64,000 nucleotides of DNA, taken from NCBI RefSeq assembly GCF_000093085.1, contig NC_014219.1, forward strand, positions 2,472,384 through 2,536,383, written 5' to 3'. Shown in pieces: positions 27,916 to 38,142 of the stretch (positions within the stretch are counted from its first letter, which is position 1; each line of letters begins with the position of its first letter). The notes below the pieces were generated by a model, which saw only the letters and a program-made list of their open reading frames with translations, made no database searches and had not been told where the DNA came from. Origin of the DNA: [Bacillus] selenitireducens MLS10 (lineage in GTDB: Bacteria > Bacillota > Bacilli > Bacillales > Salisediminibacteriaceae). Both the position numbers and the translations under genes were made by a program.

Positions 27916-28473
27916 TCAGCCTCTTGAAACGTATTTCCCTTCACGCGTATCAATGATCAAATAATCTCCTTCATTAACGAAAAACGGAACCTGGACAGTC
28001 AATCCTGTCTCAACGGTCGCCGGCTTTGTTCCGCCTGAAGCCGTATCTCCCTTGATACCTGGCTCTGTATCGGTTACTTTTAATTTTACCGTGTTCGGAA
28101 CTTCAACTCCAAGAATTTCACCATTATACTGCAAAACCTGTACTTCCATGTTTTCAAGCAGATATTTAAGTTGATGTTTAATCTGATTGGACGGCAGTTC
28201 GATTTGCTCAAACGTCTCCATATTCATAAAAGCATGAAGATCCCCATCCGAATACAAATACTGCATTTTATCATTATCAAGATGAGCTTTCTCAACTTTT
28301 TCACCTGCACGAAAGGTTTTTTCCTGAATGTTTCCTGATCGCATGCTGCGAAGCTTAGAACGGACAAAGGCTGAACCCTTGCCTGGTTTTACGTGCTGAA
28401 ATTCAATGACTTGCCAGATGTCATTATCCACCTCAATGGTCAATCCTGTTTTAAAATCGTTAACTGAAATCAT
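27916..28473 (-). CDS. efp: Elongation factor P
   Basis: Rescues ribosomes stalled at polyproline. 185 residues, three beta-barrel domains. The loop that contacts the P-site tRNA reads [14 protein letters not shown], with the modifiable lysine in place. The ATG at 28473 follows AGGAGG; an ATG 18 bases upstream has none. Forms a unit with papA, as in B. subtilis. Confidence 0.95.
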   Translation of the reverse strand: MISVNDFKTGLTIEVDNDIWQVIEFQHVKPGKGSAFVRSKLRSMRSGNIQEKTFRAGEKVEKAHLDNDKMQYLYSDGDLHAFMNMETFEQIELPSNQIKHQLKYLLENMEVQVLQYNGEILGVEVPNTVKLKVTDTEPGIKGDTASGGTKPATVETGLTVQVPFFVNEGDYLIIDTREGKYVSRG

Positions 28474-28510
28474 AAATGTCCTCCTGTACAAAAATAGTCT
28501 AATTCCTCAA

Positions 28511-29572
28511 TTAAAGGGTAATAAGTTCTTTTGTCGACTTGCTCATGATTGTGTTTCCTTCTTTTGTAATCACGATATCGTCTTCAATACGGGTTCCGCC
28601 TTTACCGGCAATGTAGATGCCCGGTTCAACCGTCACAACCATTCCCGGCTCAAGTTTCTGCTCACTTCTGAATGACAATCCCGGCCCTTCGTGGACTTCC
28701 ATGCCCATGCCATGCCCTGTGGAGTGTCCAAAGTAGTCACCATAACCCTCAGCTTTGATGTGATCACGTGTCAAAGCATCCGCTTCAATACCGGTCATAC
28801 CCGGTTTGATCCCGTTCACCCCACGAAGCTGAGCCTCTAATACTGTATGATATATCTTTTTCAGCTCATCGTCCACTTCTCCGACCGCAACTGTCCGGGT
28901 AATATCTGAACAGTAACCTTTGTAATAAGCACCGAAATCAAGGGTTACAAGCTCTCCGGATTGTATCTCTTTATTACTTGCTACACCGTGCGGTAAAGCT
29001 GAACGGTAACCGGACGCCACAATTATATCAAATGAAGATGAGACTGCTCCCTTTTTTCTCATGAAAAATTCTAATTCATTAGAAACATCGATTTCTCTTA
29101 CTCCCGGTTTGATGAAAGACTGAATATGTGTAAATGCATCATCCGCAATATCGACAGCTTCCTGAATAATCTGAACCTCGTCAGCACTTTTGATTAATCT
29201 CATTTTTTCTACAAGACCACTTACAGGTACAAGTTCCGCTTCTATTTCACTCTGGAATGTTTCAAATTGCAAGAACGTCGTATGTTCTTTTTCAAAGCCT
29301 AGTTTTTTGGCTCCTGCTTTTCCAAGCTGTGCAGCCACTTCTTTAATTAAAGGTCCTTTGTGTTCGATAATATCAAAACCTTCGATCTGCTCATCTGCTT
29401 GTTCTGTATACCTGAAGTCTGTAATGAAAAGGGCTTGATCTTCCGTGATCAGAGCGGCTCCTGCTGTTCCGGTAAAGTCTGTCATGTAACGCCGATTATA
29501 CGGACTCATAATCAGCAATGAGTCAATCCCATTTCCTTGAAATTGCTTTCTTAACTCGTTAAGTTTGGACAT
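28511..29572 (-). CDS. papA: Xaa-Pro dipeptidase/aminopeptidase, M24 family (PapA, YqhT)
   Basis: Metallopeptidase that cuts the bond before proline. N-terminal creatinase-like domain (1-125) and C-terminal pita-bread domain with dinuclear metal ligands: [17 protein letters not shown] (two Asp), [16 protein letters not shown] (His), VTVEPGIY (Glu) and RIEDDIVIT (Glu). 353 residues, normal. RBS GGAGG. Confidence 0.93.
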   Translation of the reverse strand: MSKLNELRKQFQGNGIDSLLIMSPYNRRYMTDFTGTAGAALITEDQALFITDFRYTEQADEQIEGFDIIEHKGPLIKEVAAQLGKAGAKKLGFEKEHTTFLQFETFQSEIEAELVPVSGLVEKMRLIKSADEVQIIQEAVDIADDAFTHIQSFIKPGVREIDVSNELEFFMRKKGAVSSSFDIIVASGYRSALPHGVASNKEIQSGELVTLDFGAYYKGYCSDITRTVAVGEVDDELKKIYHTVLEAQLRGVNGIKPGMTGIEADALTRDHIKAEGYGDYFGHSTGHGMGMEVHEGPGLSFRSEQKLEPGMVVTVEPGIYIAGKGGTRIEDDIVITKEGNTIMSKSTKELITL

Positions 29573-29883
29573 GTGTGATCCTCCTCGTCGATTATTCTTT
29601 TACCCTTTGTTATTCTAACATGGAAATGCTCCTCATGGTATAAGGTACTTTTGATACATTATGTAGAGAAAAACGGTGTATTCTGAATATTTGAGGTGTA
29701 AATATTTGTCCTTGTGGGAATAGTATTCTATCAGTAGATAAGCTGGCTTTGCCGGAACCTATCGTGTAAAATATAAGTAACAGACAAGCAGAACTGAAAA
29801 CAACGCGCTTCATAAATCAACCAATTTTTCAACCAGATGTTCCATCCGAAAGCTTACCATTTTATATCAGGAGGTGTAATGCA

Positions 29884-30306
29884 ATGAAGCAATTATTTAA
29901 AAGCCCAGTACTGGTCATTATTCTATCATTGGCTTTATTGGGAATTGGTGTACAGCTGTTTACATCGCCTGGTGCTTTCTTCACATCCATCCTCATCACC
30001 ATCGGTATCGCAACTTTGCTGATCCTACTCGTCACAAGGTTTGTCATGCCGAGAATGATGGGCGGACAGAGTGGCGGCGCCTATCAACGTGCTGTCAAGC
30101 AATCAAAACGGGTACACAGCCCTCAGCAGGCAACAGCAAAAAAGACGCCCCCTGCCGGAAAAAAGAACACCGTTTCTTTCTCAAAGAAAAAGCAGGAGAA
30201 AAAACGCAACTCAACTAACCGGCCACTCGTTCGAAAGCCATCGGATGTAAAGCTCACCGTAATTGAAGGAAAAAAGAACAAGAAAAAAAGCCGGGCACTT
30301 TTCTAA
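29884..30306 (+). CDS. yqhP: SA1362/YqhP family small membrane protein
   Basis: 140 residues: two transmembrane helices (about 8-28 and 32-54) followed by a very basic, Lys-rich cytoplasmic tail that ends in KKKSRALF. Matches YqhP by architecture and by place between papA and mntR. Function unknown. RBS AGGAGGTG before the ATG. The 300-base gap upstream holds its promoter region, and I see no other gene in it. Confidence 0.75.
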   Translation: MKQLFKSPVLVIILSLALLGIGVQLFTSPGAFFTSILITIGIATLLILLVTRFVMPRMMGGQSGGAYQRAVKQSKRVHSPQQATAKKTPPAGKKNTVSFSKKKQEKKRNSTNRPLVRKPSDVKLTVIEGKKNKKKSRALF

Positions 30307-30320
30307 AGCCTGGTTTTTTC
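30291..30320 (+). terminator. Terminator of yqhP
   Basis: Stem CCGGGC/GCCTGG (one G-T pair) and six T, overlapping the yqhP stop codon. Confidence 0.7.
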
Positions 30321-30388
30321 TTTCGTTCATCTTATCATTTTCTTAATGGTTCATTTTACTGGCTATTATCAGTGGAAGGGGGGATAAC

Positions 30389-31195
30389 ATGTGGTTTGGA
30401 TCTCAGCCGTTTACCCATATCGAAATCATCTCCGAATACCTTTTCTTATCCCTGCTTGCTATAGTCAGTATAGTACTGTGGACTAAACATAAACGGTTGG
30501 GATTTAATATGCTCTATTTAACCATCCTTTCCCTGACCGTCGGTTATATCATATTATTGAATATTCCCTACCTGTTCACCGAGGATGGATTGATCCCCAT
30601 CACCCATCCGCACATACAGGCAACAATGACCTTAACAGGTTTTATCATCCCTTTACTGATTCGAAGAAGTTTTGTATTCCTGACATTAATTCCGATCACG
30701 TTAATCTGCATCTATTATTTATTCATCTATCAGATTCCTCTTTTTTCAATTATCGGTGGTCTCTTCATTGGAGGGTTCATCAGTTACGCTTTTTTCAAAA
30801 GCCAGGATTGGATGGGTGCCATGCCCGATCCTTACTTATTGGCATTTGCAATTGTTATCCCCATCGCGGCTCTGTTCTTTATTTATCCAGAGATGCCACT
30901 TGTCTATTTACCAGGGGTCATGTTGGGGGCTGGAGTTGGAACAGGTCTTGAAACACTGAAGATCAGAATGTCCATCTCAAGCAGTAACCTGAGGAATAAA
31001 ATCGTCGCTTCCGGTCTTGGTCTATTCGGAATCATACTGGGCTACCTCCTCTATTCCCTTCATTTGTTTGACGGGCCGTTCCCATCGATTTTGCTAGGAA
31101 TCGTCACGGGTCTGTGGATCACATTCTTTGTTCCTTACTTATCCGTTTTATTAGGGTTTTATGGTCGCGAAGGATTTGAATCCCATGTGTTTTGA
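30389..31195 (+). CDS. Polytopic membrane protein of unknown function
   Basis: 268 residues with about eight hydrophobic segments over the whole length. The glycine-rich stretch PGVMLGAGVGTGLETLKIRM and the following KIVASGLGLFGIILGYLL resemble the C-terminal membrane module found in some Bacillus PAP2-phosphatase-like proteins, but no PAP2 catalytic motif is visible. RBS AAGGGGGG before the ATG. Own terminator after it. Confidence 0.65.
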   Translation: MWFGSQPFTHIEIISEYLFLSLLAIVSIVLWTKHKRLGFNMLYLTILSLTVGYIILLNIPYLFTEDGLIPITHPHIQATMTLTGFIIPLLIRRSFVFLTLIPITLICIYYLFIYQIPLFSIIGGLFIGGFISYAFFKSQDWMGAMPDPYLLAFAIVIPIAALFFIYPEMPLVYLPGVMLGAGVGTGLETLKIRMSISSSNLRNKIVASGLGLFGIILGYLLYSLHLFDGPFPSILLGIVTGLWITFFVPYLSVLLGFYGREGFESHVF

Positions 31196-31203
31196 TTACA
31201 GGC

Positions 31204-31237
31204 AAAAACCTGATCCACTATCAGCGGATCAGGTTTT
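31204..31237 (+). terminator. Bidirectional terminator
   Basis: Perfect 13-bp stem AAAAACCTGATCC/GGATCAGGTTTTT with a short loop, lying between convergent 30389-31195 and mntR. Confidence 0.85.
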
Positions 31238-31281
31238 TCTTTTACTTCCGTGACATTCTCCATAATGGATCTGCCCCGGCT

Positions 31282-31719
31282 TTATTTATCTTCCCCGTTG
31301 ACCAGGTCATTCTTTCGCTGAACATCCCTCAGCGCCTCAACTCTCTCAGGATTCTCCTCAAAAAACTGTACCAGATCACCGATGCGGTCGATTGCATCCC
31401 AGCTCAGATGATGCTCAATTCCCTCCACGTCTTCATAAATCCCTTCTTCTTCCACGCCTATAATCTTCATAAATGATTCAAGTAAATCATGACGGTATAC
31501 AAGCCGTTTCCCAATCTTTCTTCCCTTTCCGGTTAAGACCAGTCCCCTGTATTTTTCATAGACCAGATACTCTTTGGCGTCGAGCTTTTGAACCATCTTC
31601 GTGACTGAAGAAGGGTGTACCTGAAGCGCCTCTGCGATATCAGAAACCCTTGCGTACCCTTTTTCTTCGATCAATATGTAAATTCTCTCTAAATAATCTT
31701 CCATACTTGGTGTTGGCAT
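31282..31719 (-). CDS. mntR: Manganese-dependent repressor MntR
   Basis: DtxR-family regulator of manganese uptake and efflux. All metal ligands of B. subtilis MntR are at the same positions: D8, E11, H77, E99, E102 and H103. Winged helix at residues 20-60 ([22 protein letters not shown]). 145 residues. Acidic C-terminal end. Confidence 0.96.
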   Translation of the reverse strand: MPTPSMEDYLERIYILIEEKGYARVSDIAEALQVHPSSVTKMVQKLDAKEYLVYEKYRGLVLTGKGRKIGKRLVYRHDLLESFMKIIGVEEEGIYEDVEGIEHHLSWDAIDRIGDLVQFFEENPERVEALRDVQRKNDLVNGEDK

Positions 31720-31819
31720 TTCCTAAACCTCCAGTCAATCTGACAACTGGTTTTCATTATACTATAAAACAGTCCCGCTAACTACCAAAGACATGCAGTC
31801 AGGGGACTGATCCGTTTCT

Positions 31820-32950
31820 TCAATATTCCTGCTCGAATTCGAGCCTGATATGACCGTTCACAGACTTGGCCTGAATGTTCCATGTACCGATCCCGATCTG
31901 TGTTGCCCCGTGGCGGTTTTCCCTGATGTTATTGCCACTGAATGCCCGTTCCCAGTCTGCATCTCCACTCACAGAACCATTTGTCGTATTTCCTTCAAAC
32001 ATGACATCGGAATCTCTGGGTATACGGACATTTATTCTTCCATTCACGGTTTCCAAATCCCAGTCTCCCCCCTGATCGAGTGATTCAACCGAGACGGATC
32101 CATTAACCGTTTTAGCTGACACGATTGACTCCACATTTGAGAGTTGTATATCTCCATTGGTTCCAGTAGCCGACACAGTCCCTGTCACGTCACTGATCCT
32201 GATTCTGCCGTTAGTAGCAGAAGCCAATACATCCCCCTTCTGCCCGGTTACAGAGATTGGGCCGTTGACAACTGAAACCTCTGCGTCGCCTTTGACGCCA
32301 TCTGACAGAATCGAACCATTGACCAGACTGACCTGTAAGAACAGATCCTGAGGTATAAACAGATCCGCCTCCAATTTGAGTTGTCTCCCAATGACAGGAA
32401 ACGAGAACATACGGCTTTGATCATGCTCAATATGCATACGATCTCCGTCTTGGTTAATCTCCAACCGCTCCTCAAAACGATTTGCAAGTCTTTCCATCCC
32501 CAGACCGGAACCTTTCACTTTACCGTCAATCACCACACTGTCCTCTGCATGTGTTCGAATTGTCAATGATGCATTCGTCAAAGTCAAGGCGATCTCGTCA
32601 ACTGACTCTTCCATTTCAAAGCTGGCATGATAGTCTTCACTGTTTTCAAACCCTCCACCAATCGCTATTCCGCCCATCGACGAAAAGGAATCCAGATTAC
32701 CTGCCGATAAACTGACAACTGTCATCACACTAAGAAACAGGACCGACGGTTTGTGAATTCGGATTTGTTCTTCTTCGAAAAACCGTTTCTTCTGATCCAA
32801 CCACAGCTCTGCCAAAAACAAAACGATTGCCGCAATCCACAAATAGCCAAAAACCAACCAGGCATCAAGCATCTGAAACCGTTCAAACAAGATCATAAAA
32901 CCAATTGCAATAATTAGAAACCCTACCGTTCGTTTGCCGGTCAGTCTCAT
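31820..32950 (-). CDS. LiaF-like membrane protein with DUF4097 beta-helix
   Basis: 376 residues from the ATG at 32950 (AGGGTGG upstream; an ATG at 32989 has no RBS). The N-terminus has two to three membrane spans like LiaF/LiaI-type proteins (GFLIIAIGFMILFE; WLVFGYLWIAAIVLFLAELWL). A linker is followed by a DUF4097-type repeat region with many copies of a NG-x-I/V-x-V pattern (SVVNGPISV, SATNGRIRI, GTNGDIQL, KTVNGSVSV, ETVNGRINV), a right-handed beta-helix. Probably exposed on the outside or a cell-envelope stress sensor; the substrate is unknown. Own promoter upstream. Confidence 0.7.
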   Translation of the reverse strand: MRLTGKRTVGFLIIAIGFMILFERFQMLDAWLVFGYLWIAAIVLFLAELWLDQKKRFFEEEQIRIHKPSVLFLSVMTVVSLSAGNLDSFSSMGGIAIGGGFENSEDYHASFEMEESVDEIALTLTNASLTIRTHAEDSVVIDGKVKGSGLGMERLANRFEERLEINQDGDRMHIEHDQSRMFSFPVIGRQLKLEADLFIPQDLFLQVSLVNGSILSDGVKGDAEVSVVNGPISVTGQKGDVLASATNGRIRISDVTGTVSATGTNGDIQLSNVESIVSAKTVNGSVSVESLDQGGDWDLETVNGRINVRIPRDSDVMFEGNTTNGSVSGDADWERAFSGNNIRENRHGATQIGIGTWNIQAKSVNGHIRLEFEQEY

Positions 32951-33031
32951 GCCCGCCACCCTCTTTTCAGCTGAAGTTATCTTTATCATACGATATATTC
33001 ATGAGAAAAGGGATACCCCTTCGATGGATTC

Positions 33032-33060
33032 TCTATAAGACTTGGGACGTATTCAGTCAA
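33032..33060 (-). promoter_or_regulatory. Sigma-A promoter of the DUF4097 gene
   Basis: TTGACT (33055-33060), 17 bases, TATAGA (33032-33037) on the minus strand, about 80 bases before the start codon. Confidence 0.65.
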
Positions 33061-33065
33061 ACCGT

Positions 33066-33146
33066 AAAGAAAACCTGGCTTGTCGCCAAGCCTCAATGGC
33101 GAAAGCCTTAGTTGCAATTATACGATAACCATTTAACAGAGTTAAA
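33066..33146 (-). other. Short promoter-plus-terminator unit between nrdJ and the DUF4097 gene
   Basis: TTTAAC-18-TATAAT (33117-33146), whose -35 lies in a perfect palindrome TTTAAC-AGA-GTTAAA, is followed within about 10 bases by the hairpin GGCTTTCGCC...GGCGACAAGCC (33077-33107) and TTTTCTTT. Any transcript would be about 45 nt. It may be an attenuated leader or a very small RNA. Confidence 0.4.
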
Positions 33147-33164
33147 CATTCCTATAGTAAAAAA

Positions 33165-33194
33165 AAGACCGTGAACGATAGATCGCTCACAGTC
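33165..33194 (-). terminator. Terminator of nrdJ
   Basis: Stem GACTGTGAGCGAT/ATCGTTCACGGTC followed by eight T on the minus strand, 18 bases past the stop. Confidence 0.85.
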
Positions 33195-33211
33195 TCATTA
33201 ATTCTATTCTT

Positions 33212-35779
33212 TTATAACCCGCACTTCAGTTGCGCGCCGCAGTTTGTACACGTGTTACAACCACCAAGATCCTCAATGGTTCCTTGCCTGCACACCGGAC
33301 ACGTATTGCCAACCTCACTGCCATAGGTAACACTTGTAGACCGAAGATCGGTGATGGTTTCAACCAGCATGACGGTTTTCTTTTCTTCCGATTCTGTTTC
33401 GCCACCGGTTAAATCCACCGTATACTCATCGTTCTCTTCTGCTTTCAGTGTTAATACCTGTGAATCACGACTGCCATCCACATAAACCGTTCCACCTTTG
33501 GCTCCGCCATTGTAGAGACGTTCATAGACCCGTTTGACCTGATCAACAGTATATCCTTTTGGTGCATTGACGGTTTTACTTAAAGAACTGTCAACCCAAC
33601 GCTGAATCACACATTGCACGTCAGCATGTGCCTCAGGTGTTAATTCCATACTCGAAATGAACCATTCAGGCAACTGATCTGAAGATACCTCAGGGTGTTC
33701 ATCCAAATAATCCTGAAGAATTTGCGCTTTGACTTCAATGAATTTACCCAATCGGCCACTTCTGTAATAAGAAAATGAGAAATAGGGCTCGAGTCCAGTG
33801 GATACACCAACCATTGTCCCTGTCGAACCGGTCGGTGCCACAGTAAGAAGATGAGAATTCCTGATGCCATATGCTCGGATATCTTCAAGGAGATCCTCAG
33901 GCATTTTCTTCATGTAGCCGGTCTGAGTAAACCGATCTCTTAGGAAAGCTGTCTCCTCTGTGTTTGATCCCTCAAGGAACGGGAAGCTCCCTTTTTCCTT
34001 GGCAATCTCTACAGACTCGCGATAGGCCGTCACGGCAATCGTTTCGAAAATCTGATCGACCAGTTCATTACCCGCTTCTGAACCATATGTGGTCTCCGTA
34101 TGAATCAGAAGATCGTGAAGCCCCATAACACCCAGACCGACTCTGCGCTCACCTTTTGCCTGATCCGTATTTTCTTGCAGGAAATAAGGTGTTGCATCGA
34201 TGACATTGTCCTGCATCCTGACGCCTGTCGCTACCGTTTGTTTCAGCTTTTCAAAATCGACCGTTTTCGTCGTTCTGTCAGCCATTTCTGCAAGATTAAC
34301 GGCCGCCAGATTACACACAGAGTATGGAGCAAGCGGCTGCTCACCGCACGGATTTGTCGCGACAACCTTTTGGCCGTAGGCGCTGGCATTGGTCATTTCA
34401 TTGGCATTATCAATAAAGAAGATCCCCGGCTCTGCGGAGTACGTTGCACAGATATTGATCAGTTCCCACAACTCTCTTGCCTTGATTTTCCGATACGTAC
34501 GGATTCCGAATCCCAGCTGTTCCCATTCCCTGACATCACCGTACTCATGCCATTCACGGTTGTATGCTTCCATTTCCTTTTCATTATAGTTTTCCACATC
34601 AGGAAAGCGCAGCTCATAATCCCTGTCCTGTTCAACGGCATCCATAAATTCCTTTGTAATGCAGACGGAGATATTCGCACCTGTCAAAAACTCCGAATTA
34701 TTGACGTCGTACTTGCCGCCAGCACGGAGTGTATCCTCAGCCTGACGAATGACTTTCGGATCAAAGCCTCCCTGTCCTTCGATGGCTTTATAATTCACGA
34801 TACTCTGATACATCGATTCATCAACTTCAGAAAGAGGTGTGAATTTCAATTTTTCCTGAATCAAACGCTTAATCTGATGATCTTCGATTTGCTCTGACAA
34901 ATACCGCAAAATACGCGGATTCTGCATTTTAGAAATAATGAACTCCAGAATATCCGGATGCCAGTCTGCGAGCATGATCATTTGTGCACCGCGCCTTGAA
35001 CCACCCTGTTCCACCAGATGCGTCAGTTTCGCAATATCATCCAACCATGATACTGAGCCGGATGATTTACCGTTAACACCCCGGGCAAGGGTGTTTCTAG
35101 GACGAAGCGTGGATCCGTTTGTTCCTACACCACCGCCACGGCTCATGATTTCCATGACTTGCTTTCGGTGCTCTGAAATCCCTTCCCGTGAATCCGCGAT
35201 GTAAGGCATGACATAGCAATTGAAATACGTCACGTCTGTATGTGAACCGGCTCCATACAAGACCCGGCCTGCAGGGACGAAATTCATATTGACGAGTTCA
35301 TGATAAAAGCGCTCAAAAGAGGCTTCCCGTTGCTCCGGATTTGTTTCAACATCAGAGAGTCCCCTTGCATTTCGTTTTGCGATTTGCTCATAATAGACTT
35401 CGAGCGGTTTATCAATGGTATCCAATGACCGTTCAACAATGCCCGTCTTTTTCTCTTCGGCATCATCAAGTACTCCTGTGAATTCAGGATCCACGGCGAT
35501 ACAAGCAGTTGCTGCTTTCCAGTCAATGGAGACCACAAAGCCGTATCCTCTCGCAGGAAATTTCGGATCGGGTTTCACCGTAAGTACGACAAAATCCCCT
35601 TCCTTTAACGTCTTTTTTTCTGTATCCTTAAACGTGTAGCGATCAAGCATAACGAGCCGGGAAACCCCGCTCTGCTTTTTCTTCATGTCTTCAGTGATTG
35701 GAAATACTTGTGGGAATGACTCAATATCTTTATTTAATTGTTTGATATTGATTTCCCTTTCAGACATAAAAGTCGTCAC
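33212..35779 (-). CDS. nrdJ: Adenosylcobalamin-dependent (class II) ribonucleotide reductase
   Basis: Makes dNTPs/dNDPs without oxygen, using coenzyme B12. 855 residues. Motifs: SRGGGVGTNGSTLRPR, WLDDIAKLTHLVEQGGSRRGAQM, NPCGEQPLAPYSVCNLAAVNL (catalytic site), PTGSTGTMVGVSTGLEPYFSF. The C-terminal end has a zinc-ribbon-like CPVCRQ...CNTCTNCGAQLKCGL, typical of class II enzymes. GTG start at 35779 with AAAGGAG 8 bases before it; the ATG at 35767 is a less likely start. The enzyme allows growth with or without oxygen. Confidence 0.94.
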   Translation of the reverse strand: MTTFMSEREINIKQLNKDIESFPQVFPITEDMKKKQSGVSRLVMLDRYTFKDTEKKTLKEGDFVVLTVKPDPKFPARGYGFVVSIDWKAATACIAVDPEFTGVLDDAEEKKTGIVERSLDTIDKPLEVYYEQIAKRNARGLSDVETNPEQREASFERFYHELVNMNFVPAGRVLYGAGSHTDVTYFNCYVMPYIADSREGISEHRKQVMEIMSRGGGVGTNGSTLRPRNTLARGVNGKSSGSVSWLDDIAKLTHLVEQGGSRRGAQMIMLADWHPDILEFIISKMQNPRILRYLSEQIEDHQIKRLIQEKLKFTPLSEVDESMYQSIVNYKAIEGQGGFDPKVIRQAEDTLRAGGKYDVNNSEFLTGANISVCITKEFMDAVEQDRDYELRFPDVENYNEKEMEAYNREWHEYGDVREWEQLGFGIRTYRKIKARELWELINICATYSAEPGIFFIDNANEMTNASAYGQKVVATNPCGEQPLAPYSVCNLAAVNLAEMADRTTKTVDFEKLKQTVATGVRMQDNVIDATPYFLQENTDQAKGERRVGLGVMGLHDLLIHTETTYGSEAGNELVDQIFETIAVTAYRESVEIAKEKGSFPFLEGSNTEETAFLRDRFTQTGYMKKMPEDLLEDIRAYGIRNSHLLTVAPTGSTGTMVGVSTGLEPYFSFSYYRSGRLGKFIEVKAQILQDYLDEHPEVSSDQLPEWFISSMELTPEAHADVQCVIQRWVDSSLSKTVNAPKGYTVDQVKRVYERLYNGGAKGGTVYVDGSRDSQVLTLKAEENDEYTVDLTGGETESEEKKTVMLVETITDLRSTSVTYGSEVGNTCPVCRQGTIEDLGGCNTCTNCGAQLKCGL

Positions 35780-35826
35780 TGGCCTCGCTCCTTTACATTA
35801 CGTTTTCGATTTATTAATCTTGCTCC

Positions 35827-35863
35827 ACTATATCACAGCACAATTCAAAATATCAATATATTG
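35827..35863 (-). promoter_or_regulatory. nrdJ promoter with an NrdR-like box
   Basis: TTGATA (35851-35856), 18 bases, TATAGT (35827-35832) on the minus strand. A perfect palindrome CAATATATTG (35854-35863) overlaps the -35, and an imperfect copy overlaps the -10, the tandem spacing expected for the nucleotide-sensing repressor NrdR. Confidence 0.6.
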
Positions 35864-36076
35864 TGTTTCGTATTTTTAAAAATATCTATATGTTGGGTTC
35901 GGAACGATAAAAACTATTTTTGTCAACTGTGAAATCCATTGAAAATAAAAGAGAATCAGCAAAAAACGACGATAGACTTCGTTAAATTCCTCTATCAGAC
36001 TTTTTTCAACCTTGCCTTTTTCCATATGTTCGACTTACCGCATTCCGCTTCCTCAGACAGACATAAACATCAATCA

Positions 36077-36105
36077 TTGCGAAATCTCTGTTTACGCGGT
36101 ATGAT
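36077..36105 (+). promoter_or_regulatory. Sigma-A promoter of yqhL
   Basis: TTGCGA (36077-36082), exactly 17 bases, TATGAT (36100-36105), 45 bases before the yqhL start. The 370-base nrdJ-yqhL gap holds these two divergent promoters and nothing else I can identify. Confidence 0.6.
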
Positions 36106-36149
36106 TTAAAATGGCGAAACAATAGAACTGAATCAAGGGAGTGTCAAGC

Positions 36150-36524
36150 GTGGATATCATTATTTTATCAGTCGTCACTGTACTGCTTTTTGCATGGATT
36201 TTAATCCGTTCAAAAAAACCAAGTTATTTACATCCTGTTACAGAAGAAGAGTTCAAGAAAAATTATCGAAAAGCACAATTGATTGATGTGAGAGAAGAAA
36301 AAGAATTTGACGGCGGTCATATTCTTGGTGCACGAAATGTCCCCCTTTCACAAATGAAACAGCGCATTACAGAAATACGGCCGGATCAGCCTGTCTATAT
36401 GTATTGCAACAGCGGATCCAGAACGAAACAGGCCGCGAAAATCATGCGTAAAAAACGCGGAGTTGAAGAAATGTACACATTAAAAGGCGGCTTTAAAAAG
36501 TGGACCGGGAAAGTAAAGAAATAA
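36150..36524 (+). CDS. yqhL: Membrane-anchored rhodanese-like protein YqhL
   Basis: 124 residues: N-terminal transmembrane helix (about 3-22) and a rhodanese domain (about 35-120) with the active-site cysteine loop YCNSGSRT, so sulfurtransferase chemistry is likely. The GTG at 36150 is preferred over the GTG at 36141 because AAGGGAG is then 8 bases upstream. Position next to gcvPB matches B. subtilis. Confidence 0.88.
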   Translation: MDIIILSVVTVLLFAWILIRSKKPSYLHPVTEEEFKKNYRKAQLIDVREEKEFDGGHILGARNVPLSQMKQRITEIRPDQPVYMYCNSGSRTKQAAKIMRKKRGVEEMYTLKGGFKKWTGKVKK

Positions 36525-36589
36525 CAGGCTCACTCCATGTAAAGGAATCAGCTATGCAAGCTGTGTACGATTCCGTGACAGAAACGAAA

Positions 36590-36623
36590 AACGGACTTAA
36601 GCTCTGATGGGCTTAAGTCCGTT
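36590..36623. terminator. Bidirectional terminator between yqhL and gcvPB
   Basis: Perfect 13-bp stem AACGGACTTAAGC/GCTTAAGTCCGTT with an 8-base loop. Five T follow on the minus strand and ATTATTTT on the plus strand. Confidence 0.85.
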
Positions 36624-36678
36624 ATTATTTTCATCTGACTGTGGTTTCGTCAGAAGATAGCATGCAACTGGAGAGAAT

Positions 36679-38142
36679 TTAATCGGCTGACTGAAATGTC
36701 AGTACCGGCTTTCTTGCTGCCATCGTTTCATCAAGACGGTTGATCACCGTGTGATGAGGTGCTTCCTGTACCGTTTCCGGATGATCTTCAGCCTCCTTGG
36801 CGATCTGAATCATCGCATCACAAAATTCATCAAGGGTTTCTTTTGACTCCGTTTCAGTCGGCTCAATCATTAAACATTCTTCGACATTTAACGGAAAATA
36901 AATTGTTGGCGGATGATAACCGAAATCAAGCAATCTCTTCGCTATATCGAGTGTCCTGACCCCCAATTTTTTCTGCCTTCTTCCTGAGAGGACAAATTCA
37001 TGCTTACAATGTTGTGCGTATGGCGCATCAAAGTATGGTTCAAGTCGCCTGAACATATAATTCGCATTTAATACCGCATACTCACTCACCTTCCGAAGGC
37101 CAAATGCGCCCATTGTCCGAATATACGTATAGGCTCTTACATTAATTCCGAAATTCCCGTAAAACGGTTTTACTCTTCCGATCGATGCCGGAATATCAGA
37201 GTGAAAAGCATAACCCTCTTCGTTTTTGATGACTTGCGGCGCTGGCAGGTACGGCACAAGATCACTTTTTACACCGACTGGTCCGGAACCCGGACCGCCT
37301 CCACCGTGAGGCGTTGTGAATGTTTTATGGAGATTCAAATGAACCACATCAAATCCCATATCCCCCGGCCTTGCTATCCCTAAAATTGCGTTTGAATTCG
37401 CTCCGTCATAATACAGTTTGCCACCTGCCTGATGGACGATGTCGGCCATTTCAATAATATTTTCTTCAAAGAGGCCCACTGTATTCGGATTGGTGAGCAT
37501 TAAAGCTGCCGTATCCTCTCCCACGAGTTCTTTTAAATGGGCCAGGTCAACCAGTCCCCGCTCATCGGACTTCACTGTTACCGATTCAAATCCTGCCACT
37601 ACGGCTGAAGCCGGATTTGTTCCGTGCGCCGAATCCGGTACAATCACTTTTGTTCGATTATGGTCTCCATTCGCTTCATGGTAAGCCCGAATCAGCATCA
37701 GACCCGTCCACTCCCCGTGTGCACCGGCTGCGGGCTGCAGAGTCACCTGGTCCATACCCGTGATTTCTGCCAATGAATTCTGTAATTCATACATCATTTC
37801 GAGAGCTCCTTGAACCGTCTCTTCGGGCTGATATGGATGGATATGAGCAAATCCCGGCAATCTCGCTGTATCTTCATTGATCTTTGGGTTATATTTCATC
37901 GTACAAGAACCCAGTGGATAAAAGCCGTTATCCACGCCATGATTGCGTCTGGATAAGGCCGTGTAATGTCTGACCAGCTGCAGTTCAGATACCTCAGGAA
38001 GACCTGGTTCCTCATCTCTCATCCATTCTGAAGGAATGTCTTCTGATAAAGCCGTTTCCTCCACATCAAGCTCCGGAAGACTGTATGCAATTCGTCCTTT
38101 TTTAGACAGTTCAAAAATCAACGGTTGATTCTCAGTTCTCAT
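36679..38142 (-). CDS. gcvPB: Glycine dehydrogenase (P-protein) subunit 2
   Basis: PLP-bearing half of the split P-protein; decarboxylates glycine and passes the aminomethyl group to lipoyl-GcvH. PLP lysine in [32 protein letters not shown] near the N-terminus. 487 residues. Starts inside the gcvPA stop (ATGA overlap). Confidence 0.95.
   Translation of the reverse strand: MRTENQPLIFELSKKGRIAYSLPELDVEETALSEDIPSEWMRDEEPGLPEVSELQLVRHYTALSRRNHGVDNGFYPLGSCTMKYNPKINEDTARLPGFAHIHPYQPEETVQGALEMMYELQNSLAEITGMDQVTLQPAAGAHGEWTGLMLIRAYHEANGDHNRTKVIVPDSAHGTNPASAVVAGFESVTVKSDERGLVDLAHLKELVGEDTAALMLTNPNTVGLFEENIIEMADIVHQAGGKLYYDGANSNAILGIARPGDMGFDVVHLNLHKTFTTPHGGGGPGSGPVGVKSDLVPYLPAPQVIKNEEGYAFHSDIPASIGRVKPFYGNFGINVRAYTYIRTMGAFGLRKVSEYAVLNANYMFRRLEPYFDAPYAQHCKHEFVLSGRRQKKLGVRTLDIAKRLLDFGYHPPTIYFPLNVEECLMIEPTETESKETLDEFCDAMIQIAKEAEDHPETVQEAPHHTVINRLDETMAARKPVLTFQSAD

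Noticed and set aside
29610-29813. 67-codon minus-strand frame with a hydrophobic start
   Set aside because: No RBS, no family resemblance, and it lies in the yqhP promoter region. Possible but not supported.
35780-36140. Cobalamin riboswitch ahead of nrdJ
   Set aside because: I looked because the enzyme uses B12, but the region is AT-rich and short, without a B12 box; an NrdR-type site explains it better.
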